Assembly: GCA_017479675.1 (NCBI GenBank)
Contig: JAFVBX010000077.1
Location: forward strand, 1-41,269
Direction of reading: 5' to 3'
Source: Prevotella sp.
Lineage (GTDB): Bacteria > Bacteroidota > Bacteroidia > Bacteroidales > Bacteroidaceae
Length of the DNA: 41,269 bases
Positions 8,742 through 15,860 of this stretch are shown in pieces (position 1 is the stretch's first letter; each line of letters begins with the position of its first letter). Below the pieces are notes generated by a model that was not told where the DNA came from, searched no databases, and saw nothing but the letters and a program-made list of their open reading frames with translations. Both the position numbers and the translations under genes were made by a program.

Positions 8742-8997
8742 CAAAAATAATATCTGATATAGAAAAATCATAGTGTGCTTTCAAATCGTTGGAAGTTTTT
8801 TTTGTCAAAAACAATGGTGAATCAGATATGGTAATTCCGACAGTTTTTTTATTTATGCGGTAGCATTTTACCGTCACCATATTAAAAGCCTGTATTTCAG
8901 TAATATGTGTCTAAAAAGTGATGGTGACGGTAAAAAATGTTAATCAAAAATATTTTTGCAAGAGGAAACGCCCCTAATCTCTTTTTCTTCAAAAAAG
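8742..8997. other. Gene-free AT-rich stretch with inverted repeats
   Basis: The gap between the TraX-like gene and the GNAT gene runs from 8709 to 9119. It holds the two outward-facing promoters and, between them, a perfect 15-nt inverted repeat: TTTTACCGTCACCAT at 8866-8880 and its reverse complement at 8921-8935, 40 nt apart. A weaker 9-nt pair (ATATCTGAT at 8750-8758 and ATCAGATAT at 8821-8829) lies beside it. I see no convincing coding frame. Confidence 0.6.
8866..8935. repeat. Perfect 15-nt inverted repeat with 40-nt spacer
   Basis: The left arm is TTTTACCGTCACCAT and the right arm ATGGTGACGGTAAAA. The arms are followed by A-runs rather than T-runs on the plus strand, which argues against an ordinary terminator. 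It could be an operator pair, the ends of a small mobile-element relic, or a stem in an RNA. Confidence 0.75.
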
Positions 8998-9029
8998 TTT
9001 GGCTGCTCCAAATAAAAGCCGTACTTTTG
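8998..9029 (+). promoter_or_regulatory. Bacteroidota-type promoter for the GNAT gene
   Basis: TTTG at 8998-9001, a 20-nt spacer, then TACTTTTG at 9022-9029, a full match to TTTG/TAnnTTTG. It predicts a start near 9036 and therefore a leader of about 85 nt before the ATG at 9120. Confidence 0.75.
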
Positions 9030-9119
9030 CAATACGCGAGCCAATCAAGCCTCACCGCTCAGCTTGCGGCACATTATAGGCATACTCGTCGCGAAACAGA
9101 TAAATCGGAATTTAGAAGT

Positions 9120-9620
9120 ATGAAAATGGAATTGCGGAAATGGTCTTTGACCGACTATAAAGAACTGAAGGATTTATGCAATGCCGTTGATAGGTCATAC
9201 TTGTCTGACAGATTGCCGAATCCTTATACAGAAGATGATGCTAATTGGTGGCTGAATATGGTTGCCAAAAGCGAAGGCATTGACGGAACTTTTCGCGCAA
9301 TGGTCGTAGATGGGAAGATTGTCGGTAGTGTTTCCGTTGAACGAAAAGCAGATATATACAGGCTTGACGGCGAATTAGGTTACATGTTATTGAAAGACTA
9401 TTGGAATCGTGGCCTGATGAGCCAGGCTGTGGGACAAGTGTGTGAGATTGCAATAAAGGAACTTGGTCTCAATCGAATTACAGCAAATGTCTTTCATACC
9501 AATATAGCATCTCAGCATATTTTACAAAAGAATGGTTTTAAACAAGAAGGTATCATGCGCAAGGCTGTGATTAAAGAAGGTATCTTTTACGATATACTCA
9601 TTTATGGTTTATTGAAGTAA
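9120..9620 (+). CDS. GNAT family N-acetyltransferase (RimJ/RimL-like)
   Basis: A 166-residue acyl-CoA-dependent acetyltransferase. The frame is open upstream to 8937, but the promoter at 8998-9029 lies inside that extension, so the ATG at 9120 (MKMELRKW) is chosen; the ATG at 9126 is an alternative. The acetyl-CoA region is seen as GELGYMLLKDYWNRGLMSQA, followed by the family-typical NRITANVFHTNIASQHILQK and NGFKQEG. These are RimJ-like features found in enzymes that acetylate protein N-termini or small molecules; the acceptor is not known. The gene is more AT-rich than most of the window. Confidence 0.88.
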   Translation: MKMELRKWSLTDYKELKDLCNAVDRSYLSDRLPNPYTEDDANWWLNMVAKSEGIDGTFRAMVVDGKIVGSVSVERKADIYRLDGELGYMLLKDYWNRGLMSQAVGQVCEIAIKELGLNRITANVFHTNIASQHILQKNGFKQEGIMRKAVIKEGIFYDILIYGLLK

Positions 9621-9652
9621 ATTCCAATTTGGTAGCAAAATGATAAGATAAA

Positions 9653-10021
9653 ATGAAGAAGGAACAGAAAAATAAATCAAAAGGACTTGCTGCTCGTATT
9701 TTTGGAGAGAAACCTACTGCACTCCAGAAAACCTTTGTCTGGTTTATGCATCTAACGCTGTTGTTGTGGCCGATAGTTTTCTTTGCGTCCTTATTCATCT
9801 GGGATGCACCTATCCAATCATCTATCGACGAGATTTGCCGTTGGGGTGCAACACTGACCATCTGGCTTTACCCTATCTATCTGTTCCCGTTAATAAGGTT
9901 GTGGCTTAAACTCTCCCAAAAAGTGGGAATGACGTGGCTGTTCTATTTGTGTCCATTGATACCTGTTGCTGTTTTCTGCCTATTTATAACACTTGCATGG
10001 GGTGTATTCGCAGAAATGTAA
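9653..10021 (+). CDS. Hypothetical small integral membrane protein
   Basis: A 122-residue protein with a Lys-rich N-terminus, then about three hydrophobic helices (near residues 25-48, 62-82 and 92-118). I do not recognise a family. It lies 32 nt after the GNAT gene and 34 nt before the flavoprotein gene, all on the same strand and all AT-rich, so co-transcription is plausible. No signal peptide cleavage site is evident. Confidence 0.7.
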   Translation: MKKEQKNKSKGLAARIFGEKPTALQKTFVWFMHLTLLLWPIVFFASLFIWDAPIQSSIDEICRWGATLTIWLYPIYLFPLIRLWLKLSQKVGMTWLFYLCPLIPVAVFCLFITLAWGVFAEM

Positions 10022-10055
10022 ATTTCAGTATGTTGAACTATAAACAAATACGAAT

Positions 10056-10595
10056 ATGAAAAAGGTAATTGTGATATCTACGAGCCTGCGACAAGGCTCA
10101 AACAGTGATATGCTCGCTGAGAAGTTTGTGGAAGGTGCAAAAGCTGCAGGAAATGATGTGGAGAAGATTTCGCTCGTGGGCAGGAACATCCAGTTTTGCA
10201 AGGGCTGTATGGCTTGCCAGAAACTGGGGCGTTGCGTTATCAGGGACGACGTGAACGACATTATGACCAAAGTATTGAAGGCAGATGTCGTCTGCTGGGC
10301 AACACCTATCTATTATTATGAGATGAGCGGTCAGATGAAGACACTTATTGACCGCATGAATGCGATGTACGAACAGGACTACCAGTTCCGTGATGTCTAT
10401 TTGCTGACAACGGCAGCCGAGGATGAGGTCGAGACGCCTAAGCGTGCCGAAACAGGTCTGACAGGCTGGATAGACTGCTATCCCAAGAGCCGTCTGGCAG
10501 GGACACTTTTCTGTGGTGGCGTGAATGATGCCCGTGAGATAGAAGGTAACGCCAAACTGCAGGAGGCTTACGAAATGGGAAAGAGCATCGGCTGA
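10056..10595 (+). CDS. Flavodoxin-fold NAD(P)H-dependent oxidoreductase with iron-sulfur-type Cys motif
   Basis: A 179-residue flavoprotein of the FMN reductase family. The FMN phosphate loop is STSLRQGSNSD near residues 8-18, and the isoalloxazine-side motif is ATPIYYYEMSGQMK. Between them Cys48, Cys51, Cys54 and Cys60 form CX2CX2CX5C, which fits the compact cluster motif of the iron-sulfur flavoprotein (Isf) group. The protein may therefore bind a [4Fe-4S] cluster as well as FMN and transfer electrons or reduce oxidants in an anaerobe. The physiological substrate is unknown. A hairpin terminator follows at 10661-10700. Confidence 0.85.
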   Translation: MKKVIVISTSLRQGSNSDMLAEKFVEGAKAAGNDVEKISLVGRNIQFCKGCMACQKLGRCVIRDDVNDIMTKVLKADVVCWATPIYYYEMSGQMKTLIDRMNAMYEQDYQFRDVYLLTTAAEDEVETPKRAETGLTGWIDCYPKSRLAGTLFCGGVNDAREIEGNAKLQEAYEMGKSIG

Positions 10596-10660
10596 GAGGA
10601 TAAATAATATGAAATTCAGCAACTTGTGCTGGGAAGACCGCATGAAATGTAGATAAAGCA

Positions 10661-10701
10661 ACAAGCACCGCAGGCTATATGAGCTTGCGGTGCTTGTTTT
10701 T
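10661..10701 (+). terminator. Rho-independent terminator after the flavoprotein gene
   Basis: ACAAGCACCGCA (10661-10672) pairs perfectly with TGCGGTGCTTGT (10686-10697) around a 13-nt loop, followed by a T-run on the plus strand. Only a 15-codon frame with no recognisable content lies between the flavoprotein stop and this hairpin. Confidence 0.85.
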
Positions 10702-10740
10702 ATCCCATTCTCCTTTAGTGTAGAATAATAGAGTGGAGTA

Positions 10741-10782
10741 ACGTTTAACGCCTAACGTTTAATGTTTAATGTTTAACGTTTA
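10741..10782 (+). repeat. Six 7-nt tandem units (ACGTTTA family) just beyond the fabD stop codon
   Basis: ACGTTTA, ACGCCTA, ACGTTTA, ATGTTTA, ATGTTTA, ACGTTTA with no spacer. The array lies immediately 3' of fabD on the minus strand; the stop codon is at 10790-10792. It has the same period and copy number as the unrelated ATTCACA array at azlD. Confidence 0.85.
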
Positions 10783-10789
10783 ACGTATC

Positions 10790-11686
10790 TTACTGTATTC
10801 CCTCGATGGTGATGCCCTCGATGCCCTTGGCAATCTTGAGTATCATGCCCTGAAGAGCCTTACCAGGACCGCACTCTGTGAAGTCGGTGGCACCGTCCTT
10901 TATCATCTGTTGCACCTCGTAGGTCCACTTCACTGGAGCAGTGAGCTGTGCGATGAGGTTCTGCTTAATCTCGGTGGCATCGGTGTGTGCCTTTGCGTCA
11001 ACGTTCTGATATACGGGGATGCGTGGAGTGTGGAACTCGGTTGCCTCGATGGCTGCCTGCAGCTCGTCTTTGGCAGGCTGCATGAGCGGTGAGTGGAATG
11101 CTCCGCCTACAGGGAGTACGAGGGCGCGTTTTGCGCCTGCTTCCTTGAGAGCCTCGCAAGCAGCGTTGATAGCCTCAACGTTACCAGAGATAACGAGCTG
11201 ACCGGGGTTGTTGTAGTTGGCTGGCACTACGACGTTGCCTGGCTTGTTGATGGCGGCGCAGACCTCCTCAATCTTTGCATCGTCGAGTCCGATGATGGCT
11301 GCCATGGTTGATGGTGCAGCCTCGCATGCCTTCTGCATAGCCGTAGCACGCTTGCTGACGAGCTTCAGTCCGTCTTCGAAGCTCAGCGCTCCTGCTGCCA
11401 CGAGGGCAGAGAACTCGCCGAGAGAGTGACCTGCGGTCATTTCGGCATCGAACTCGTCGCCGAGGCAGATAGCCTTGATGACAGAGTGGAGGAATACGGC
11501 AGGCTGGGTTACCTTGGTCTGCTTGAGCTCCTCTGCGGTGCCTTCAAACATTATCTTTGTTATCTCGAAGCCGAGGATTTCGTTTGCCTTGTCAAAAAGT
11601 TCCTTAGCCTTGGGGTTGCTGTCATAGAGGTCTTTGCCCATGCCTGTGAACTGGGCGCCCTGACCGGGGAATACGAATGCTTTCAT
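10790..11686 (-). CDS. fabD: Malonyl-CoA:ACP transacylase
   Basis: A 298-residue enzyme that loads malonyl groups onto acyl carrier protein for fatty acid synthesis in the cytoplasm. It shows the N-terminal FPGQGAQFTGMG motif, the nucleophile elbow GHSLGEFSA with Ser88, and the catalytic His198 in GGAFHSP. The frame extends 18 codons further upstream, but the extension covers the rplI terminator hairpin, so the ATG at 11684-11686 is used. It lies 100 nt downstream of rplI on the same strand with a terminator between, so it is probably transcribed separately, although I could not find a clear promoter. Confidence 0.96.
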   Translation of the reverse strand: MKAFVFPGQGAQFTGMGKDLYDSNPKAKELFDKANEILGFEITKIMFEGTAEELKQTKVTQPAVFLHSVIKAICLGDEFDAEMTAGHSLGEFSALVAAGALSFEDGLKLVSKRATAMQKACEAAPSTMAAIIGLDDAKIEEVCAAINKPGNVVVPANYNNPGQLVISGNVEAINAACEALKEAGAKRALVLPVGGAFHSPLMQPAKDELQAAIEATEFHTPRIPVYQNVDAKAHTDATEIKQNLIAQLTAPVKWTYEVQQMIKDGATDFTECGPGKALQGMILKIAKGIEGITIEGIQ

Positions 11687-11706
11687 TGTTCTTTTGATTT
11701 CAAAAA

Positions 11707-11749
11707 AAATCCCGAGTGCCGTCACATGGGGGTGAGACAATCGGGATTT
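11707..11749 (-). terminator. Terminator of the rpsF-rpsR-rplI operon
   Basis: AAATCCCGA (11707-11715) and TCGGGATTT (11741-11749) form the stem. On the minus strand the hairpin runs straight into a T-run. The 25-nt loop contains a further short GTCAC/GTGAG pairing. Confidence 0.8.
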
Positions 11750-11786
11750 ATGTTATAGCTTGTTTTTTTCTTTTCGAAGCGTGGGT

Positions 11787-12344
11787 TTACTCTGCTGCCT
11801 CTGTAGCTGGAGCATCCTCTGCTGCTGGTGCTGGAGTCTCTTCTGCTACTGGTGCTGCTGCTTCTGCCTCTACCTCTGCTGCTGGCTTAGCTGCTGCGCT
11901 GTTGCCCTCTGCGAGTACTGTAACAGGTATCTCTACGCTTACCTGCTTGTGGAAGATGACTGTTGCTGCGTATTCACCAACGGTCTTGATGTCCTTCATG
12001 ACGATGCGCTTGCGGTCAACCTCGATGCCCTTCTTGGCAAGTTCCTCAGCGACTGTAGCTGAAGTAACTGAGCCGTAGAGAACTCCGGTAGCTGAAACCT
12101 TTGCGGTTACCTCGACTGATACGCCGTTGAGCTTTGCTGCATCTTCCTCTGCCTTCTCAAGAATCTTGGCAAGTTTGTGAGCCTGCTGCTTGAGGTTCTC
12201 GGCGAGTATCTTCTTTGCTGACGGTGAAGCGATAACTGCCTTGCCTGTTGGGATGAGGTAGTTACGACCGTAGCCAGACTTTACATTCACGATGTCGTTC
12301 TTGTATCCAAGACCGATGATATCTTCTTTCAGTATGATTTCCAT
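11787..12344 (-). CDS. rplI: 50S ribosomal protein bL9, with long acidic Ala-rich C-terminal tail
   Basis: A 185-residue bL9, a two-domain 50S protein linked by a long helix. The N-terminal domain is standard (MEIILKEDIIGLGYKNDIVNVKSGYGRNYLIP). bL9 is normally about 148-150 residues; from about residue 150 this one adds a tail of Ala, Glu, Pro and Val (AAAPVAEETPAPAAEDAPA), likely disordered. It is third in the rpsF-rpsR-rplI operon, 28 nt after rpsR. The start is preceded by a perfect SD (AAGGAGG, 8-nt spacing), which is exceptional in this genome. Confidence 0.97.
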   Translation of the reverse strand: MEIILKEDIIGLGYKNDIVNVKSGYGRNYLIPTGKAVIASPSAKKILAENLKQQAHKLAKILEKAEEDAAKLNGVSVEVTAKVSATGVLYGSVTSATVAEELAKKGIEVDRKRIVMKDIKTVGEYAATVIFHKQVSVEIPVTVLAEGNSAAAKPAAEVEAEAAAPVAEETPAPAAEDAPATEAAE

Positions 12345-12352
12345 TGTGTAAT

Positions 12353-12359
12353 CCTCCTT
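12353..12359 (-). promoter_or_regulatory. Perfect Shine-Dalgarno sequence for rplI
   Basis: AAGGAGG on the minus strand, fully complementary to a CCUCCUU anti-SD and 8 nt before the ATG. It lies in non-coding sequence, so it cannot be explained by protein coding. The other starts I checked in the window (atpD, atpA, atpC, nifJ, proS, pfkA, fabD, rpsF and more) have none. Confidence 0.85.
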
Positions 12360-12372
12360 TTTAATGTGTTGT

Positions 12373-12639
12373 TTACTTCATAAGATCGGTTACATAAGGA
12401 AGCAGTGCGATCTGGCGAGCACGCTTGATAGCCTGTGCCACACGACGCTGATACTTCAGAGATGTTCCTGTGATACGACGTGGAAGAATCTTGCCCTGCT
12501 CGTTGAGGAACTTCTTGAGGAACTCAGGATCCTTGTAGTCGATGTACTTGATACCGCTCTTCTTGAAACGGCAATACTTTTTCTTACGAGTGTCGATTGT
12601 TGGTGCTGTAAGATAACGGATTTCTGAATTTTCTGCCAT
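12373..12639 (-). CDS. rpsR: 30S ribosomal protein bS18
   Basis: An 88-residue bS18 with the family core [17 protein letters not shown] and the basic segment [20 protein letters not shown]. It binds next to bS6 on the 30S platform. In Bacteroidota, cryo-EM of the Flavobacterium johnsoniae ribosome showed that bS21, bS18 and bS6 together hide the 3' end of 16S rRNA, which explains the general lack of SD use. The gene begins 3 nt after the rpsF stop and has a strong SD (GAGGAGG) overlapping the end of rpsF. Confidence 0.98.
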   Translation of the reverse strand: MAENSEIRYLTAPTIDTRKKKYCRFKKSGIKYIDYKDPEFLKKFLNEQGKILPRRITGTSLKYQRRVAQAIKRARQIALLPYVTDLMK

Positions 12640-12642
12640 AGT

Positions 12643-12987
12643 TTAAGCCTCCTCTTTTTTAGAAAGCTTGCTGCGACGCTTCTCTGCGTATGCTGATGCG
12701 TACTTGTCAAGCTTTACGGTCATAAAACGGATTACTTTCTCCTCGCGACGATAAGCAGTCTCGAGTGTTGCAACAACTGATGGCTCTGCCTTGAACTCAA
12801 CGAGGTAGTAGAATCCTGTTGACTTCTTGTCAATAGCGTAAGCCATCTTCTTGAGTCCCCAAGCCTCCTCGTTCAGAATCTCGGCACCGTTGTCTGTCAG
12901 TACCTTAGTGAACTTAGCGACCGTTTCCTTTGTCTGTTCATCAGACAAAACGGGAGTCAGAATGAAAACGGTTTCGTAATGATTCAT
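12643..12987 (-). CDS. rpsF: 30S ribosomal protein bS6
   Basis: A 114-residue bS6, partner of bS18 on the 30S platform. The core [18 protein letters not shown] and the [16 protein letters not shown] segment are typical. Two ATGs lie side by side at 12990 and 12987; the second gives the usual MNHYET start. The much longer frame upstream crosses the promoter and is not coding. There is no SD here, in contrast to rpsR and rplI behind it. The C-terminus is Lys/Glu-rich and its last codons form the rpsR SD. Confidence 0.97.
   Translation of the reverse strand: MNHYETVFILTPVLSDEQTKETVAKFTKVLTDNGAEILNEEAWGLKKMAYAIDKKSTGFYYLVEFKAEPSVVATLETAYRREEKVIRFMTVKLDKYASAYAEKRRSKLSKKEEA
12648..12654 (-). promoter_or_regulatory. 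Strong Shine-Dalgarno sequence for rpsR
   Basis: GAGGAGG on the minus strand, 8 nt before the rpsR ATG. It also encodes the Glu-Glu-Ala end of rpsF, so on its own it could be a coding coincidence; the independent SD at rplI with identical spacing makes that less likely. Confidence 0.75.
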
Positions 12988-13067
12988 CATTTTTTTGTAA
13001 TGTGAAATAATAAATAATGTGTATAAAAATAAGTTGTGCCGATGCGCAAAGAGCGCAAAAGCGGGTG

Positions 13068-13098
13068 CAAAGGTACGAAGAAAAAATGACATGTGCAA
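13068..13098 (-). promoter_or_regulatory. Promoter of the rpsF-rpsR-rplI operon
   Basis: On the minus strand: TTGC (13098-13095), a 19-nt spacer, then TACCTTTG (13075-13068). It predicts a leader of about 75 nt before rpsF. The -33 element lies inside the aquaporin terminator hairpin. Confidence 0.75.
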
Positions 13099-13124
13099 GA
13101 AAATCAGCGATTTTCTTGCACATG
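13090..13124 (-). terminator. Strong terminator after the aquaporin gene
   Basis: A perfect 16-bp stem: CATGTGCAAGAAAATC (13090-13105) against its complement at 13109-13124, with a 3-nt loop, followed on the minus strand by a T-run. It overlaps the rpsF promoter. Confidence 0.88.
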
Positions 13125-13147
13125 CCTTTATGCTTTAATGTTGTATC

Positions 13148-13846
13148 TTATTCTGCTTCCTTCTCGCAACACTTCTTGCAGCAGCAAGGACCTGCGAGCT
13201 TCCACAGGATAACGGCAACGACAGAGCCGATGAACGGACCTACGATGAATACCCATACGTCCTTGAGGGCATCGCCGCAAGCGAAGAGTGCAGGACCGAT
13301 GGAACGTGCAGGGTTGACTGACGTGCCGGTGAAGTGGATGCCTACGAGGTGGATGAGGATGAGTGAGAGACCGATGGCAAGACCGGCAAAGCTGCCTGCG
13401 CCAACCTTAGAGTCGGTAGCGCCGAGCACTACGAAGACGAAGAGGGCAGTGAGGATTGCCTCGATGAGGATGCCTGTGCCGGCACAGCCTTCAACACCTG
13501 CAAGACCGTTAGCACCGAGACCAGACTCGCAGCCGTAGATGACAGCGAGGCAGGCACCTGCTACGATACCGCCGATCAACTGACCGCAGATGTAACCACA
13601 GCAGTCCTTGGCAGAGATGCGCTTGTCGATGAAGCAAGCCAGGGTGATGGCTGGGTTGATGTGGCAACCTGAAACGCCACCGATGGTGTAAGCCATAGCA
13701 ACAACAGAGAGACCGAAGGCGATTGCGGTGCCTACGACAGCAGCAGAACCGCCGTCTGGAGTTCCGCAACCAAGTGATACGGCTGCTCCGCAGCCAAGGA
13801 AGGTCAGTACGAATGTACCGATAGCTTCAGCAATGTACTTTTTCAT
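13148..13846 (-). CDS. Aquaporin (MIP family, AqpZ-like)
   Basis: A 232-residue six-helix channel with both NPA loops: SGCHINPAIT in the first half and GTSVNPARSIGPA in the second. Residues that form the selectivity filter in AqpZ appear conserved: a Phe in AFGLS, a His in the LIHLVG stretch, the Thr in GTSVN and the Arg of NPAR. That suggests water rather than glycerol, which is inference from alignment by eye. The C-terminus is Cys-rich (CCCKKCCEKE), which is unusual and may bind metal or be lipid-facing. It is followed by a strong terminator and lies 47 nt after the His-run protein gene. Confidence 0.93.
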   Translation of the reverse strand: MKKYIAEAIGTFVLTFLGCGAAVSLGCGTPDGGSAAVVGTAIAFGLSVVAMAYTIGGVSGCHINPAITLACFIDKRISAKDCCGYICGQLIGGIVAGACLAVIYGCESGLGANGLAGVEGCAGTGILIEAILTALFVFVVLGATDSKVGAGSFAGLAIGLSLILIHLVGIHFTGTSVNPARSIGPALFACGDALKDVWVFIVGPFIGSVVAVILWKLAGPCCCKKCCEKEAE

Positions 13847-13893
13847 AAATTTTGCTTGTTTTGTTTTTAGTTTAAGTTAGTTGTTATAAAAAG

Positions 13894-14205
13894 TTATGTA
13901 TCAATGTAGTATGCGTAGATGACGCCCATGCCTACGAGTATCAGCACGAAGACGGTGAGCATGAGGAGGAGCGACTCGTAAATCTTCTTGCGCAGGCGGC
14001 GCTCCCTCATGTGTGAACGATATCTGGAGGTGGAGTCTTTGTACTTCTTCTCCTTGCGCTTTGCCTCCATGTACCTCTTGAACTCACCAATCAGGGAATT
14101 AGACGAACTGCCACTACTGCAACTACTGCTGTGGTGGTGATGGTGATGGTGGTGAGATTCGCCGCCACTTCCCGTCGTAGAGGTTTTGTTTAGGTCGGTG
14201 TCCAT
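13894..14205 (-). CDS. Hypothetical small membrane protein with natural eight-histidine run
   Basis: A 103-residue protein of unknown function. Residues 18-25 are eight consecutive His, flanked by Ser/Gly-rich sequence (SSSCSSGSSS). A strongly basic segment follows (about residues 40-75, many Lys/Arg), and then a single C-terminal membrane helix (about 76-98, LLLMLTVFVLILVGMGVIYAYY). The His codons mix CAC and CAT, so this is not a simple trinucleotide slippage tract. With basic residues before the helix, the long N-terminal part is predicted to be cytoplasmic. It starts 15 nt after proS ends, so it is probably co-transcribed with it. Metal binding is a reasonable guess for the His run, nothing more. 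Confidence 0.8.
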   Translation of the reverse strand: MDTDLNKTSTTGSGGESHHHHHHHHSSSCSSGSSSNSLIGEFKRYMEAKRKEKKYKDSTSRYRSHMRERRLRKKIYESLLLMLTVFVLILVGMGVIYAYYIDT

Positions 14206-14220
14206 ATGGTCGAAGTGTAG

Positions 14221-15699
14221 TTAGTAGCTCCTGGCGATGAGCACGCGGCACTTTGATGGCTTGCCGCTCACCATGTCGGTGCCTGGTGTCTGCTCATAGG
14301 CGAAAGGCACGCAGCGTATGGTTGCCTGTGTCTCTTCCTTTATCTGTGCCTCGGTCTCGGCTGTGCCGTCCCAGTGGCAGAGGAAGAAACCGCCGTCCTT
14401 TACCTTAGCCTTGAACTCCTCGTAGTCGTCACACTCATAGATGTGTGCGTCACGATATGCGAGGGCTTTCTTATAGATGTTGTCCTGTATGTCGTCAAGC
14501 AGTGACTCTACGCGCTCTGCCAGTCCGTCGAAGGCTACGGTCTCCTTCTCCAAAGTGTCGCGGCGCATTATCTCCACTGTGCCATTCTCGAGGTCGCGTC
14601 CGCCCATCACGATGCGCACAGGTACGCCCTTGAGCTCATAGTCGGCAAACTTGAAGCCTGGGCGCTTGTTGTCGGCATCATCGTACTTCACGCTGATGCC
14701 CTTAGCCTTGAGAGCCTCGATGACAGGCTGGAACTTGTCGGCTATCTCTGTCTGCTGCTCTCCCTTGCCGATAGGTATTATGACAACCTGCAGCGGTGCG
14801 AGGCGCGGAGGCAGTACAAGACCGTTGTCGTCGGAGTGCGTCATGATGAGTGCACCGATGAGACGAGTGGAAACGCCCCATGAGGTAGCCCATACGTACT
14901 CCTGCTTGTTCTCCTTGGTGAGATATGTAACGTCGAATGCTTTGGCGAAGTTTTGTCCGAGGAAGTGCGAAGTGCCGCTCTGCAGAGCCTTGCCGTCCTG
15001 CATCATAGCCTCGATGGTGTAGGTGTCGAGGGCACCGGCGAAGCGCTCTGTCTCGCTCTTGACACCTTGTACTACCGGTACAGCCATCCATTTCTCCGCA
15101 AACTCGGCATATACCTTGAGCATCTTCTGTGCTTCCTGTTCTGCCTCCTCACGTGTTGCATGGGCGGTGTGTCCCTCCTGCCACAGGAACTCCGAGGTGC
15201 GCAGGAATGGGCGTGTGCGCATTTCCCAGCGCATCACGTTACACCACTGGTTGCACATCAGTGGCAGGTCGCGCCATGAGTGTATCCAGTTCTTGTATGT
15301 GTTCCAGATGATTGTCTCCGAGGTAGGACGTATGATTAGTTCTTCCTCCAGTTTTGCCGCAGGGTCAACGACAACGCCGTCGCCCTTGTCGTTGGTCTTC
15401 AGACGATAGTGAGTCACTACGGCTGCCTCCTTGGCAAAGCCCTCAACGTGCTCAGCCTCCCTTGACAGAAATGACTTGGGGATGAGCAGTGGGAAATAGG
15501 CGTTCTGTGCGCCGGTCTCCTTGAACATCTTGTCGAGTTGCTGCTGCATCTTCTCCCAGATGGCGTAGCCGTAAGGCTTTATCACCATGCAGCCGCGAAC
15601 GGCTGACTGCTCTGCGAGGTCTGCTTTTACTACGAGGTCGTTATACCACTGACTATAGTTGTCTGCACGTTTTGTGAGTTCTTTGAGTTCTTTTGCCAT
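14221..15699 (-). CDS. proS: Prolyl-tRNA synthetase (short, archaeal/eukaryote-like type)
   Basis: A 492-residue class II aminoacyl-tRNA synthetase that charges tRNA-Pro. Class II motif 2 is seen in [29 protein letters not shown], and the proline-binding segment in [10 protein letters not shown]. The editing (INS) domain of long bacterial ProRS is absent, and the protein ends in an extra C-terminal domain finishing RVLIARSY, both typical of the short type. The frame is open 31 codons upstream, but the promoter lies there, so the ATG at 15699 is used. Confidence 0.97.
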   Translation of the reverse strand: MAKELKELTKRADNYSQWYNDLVVKADLAEQSAVRGCMVIKPYGYAIWEKMQQQLDKMFKETGAQNAYFPLLIPKSFLSREAEHVEGFAKEAAVVTHYRLKTNDKGDGVVVDPAAKLEEELIIRPTSETIIWNTYKNWIHSWRDLPLMCNQWCNVMRWEMRTRPFLRTSEFLWQEGHTAHATREEAEQEAQKMLKVYAEFAEKWMAVPVVQGVKSETERFAGALDTYTIEAMMQDGKALQSGTSHFLGQNFAKAFDVTYLTKENKQEYVWATSWGVSTRLIGALIMTHSDDNGLVLPPRLAPLQVVIIPIGKGEQQTEIADKFQPVIEALKAKGISVKYDDADNKRPGFKFADYELKGVPVRIVMGGRDLENGTVEIMRRDTLEKETVAFDGLAERVESLLDDIQDNIYKKALAYRDAHIYECDDYEEFKAKVKDGGFFLCHWDGTAETEAQIKEETQATIRCVPFAYEQTPGTDMVSGKPSKCRVLIARSY

Positions 15700-15717
15700 A
15701 GTTTTTAGTTTTGAGTG

Positions 15718-15725
15718 CAAAATTA
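15718..15725 (-). promoter_or_regulatory. Likely -7 element for proS
   Basis: TAATTTTG on the minus strand, 18 nt before the proS ATG. TTTG-like sequences lie upstream but not at the ideal 19-21 spacing, so the -33 assignment is uncertain. Confidence 0.5.
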
Positions 15726-15797
15726 CGAAAAAATACTGACAAACGTCACAAAAATGCCACATAATATATAAAAAAAGGTCAAAAATACTCACTTTTG

Positions 15798-15828
15798 TTT
15801 GCTGATATAGAATTTTTTGTTAACTTTG
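15798..15828 (+). promoter_or_regulatory. Bacteroidota-type promoter for the 15861-19542 gene set
   Basis: TTTG at 15798-15801, a 19-nt spacer, TAACTTTG at 15821-15828; a full consensus match 32 nt before the first ATG. It is divergent from the proS promoter. Confidence 0.85.
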
Positions 15829-15860
15829 AGCATCAAAAAAAACGTTAACACTTATAACTT

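Noticed and set aside
8937..9119. Upstream 61-codon extension of the GNAT gene
   Set aside because: The extension contains the consensus promoter and adds no family sequence before MKMELRKW.
10610..10657. 15-codon frame before the flavoprotein terminator
   Set aside because: Too short, with no recognisable content; could equally be untranslated 3' sequence.
12991..13098. N-terminal extension of bS6
   Set aside because: It would place the operon promoter inside coding sequence; the family starts at MNHYET.
14131..14154. His8 run as an engineered affinity tag
   Set aside because: It is internal to a chromosomal gene between proS and aquaporin, with mixed codons and no vector sequence; a natural run is more likely.
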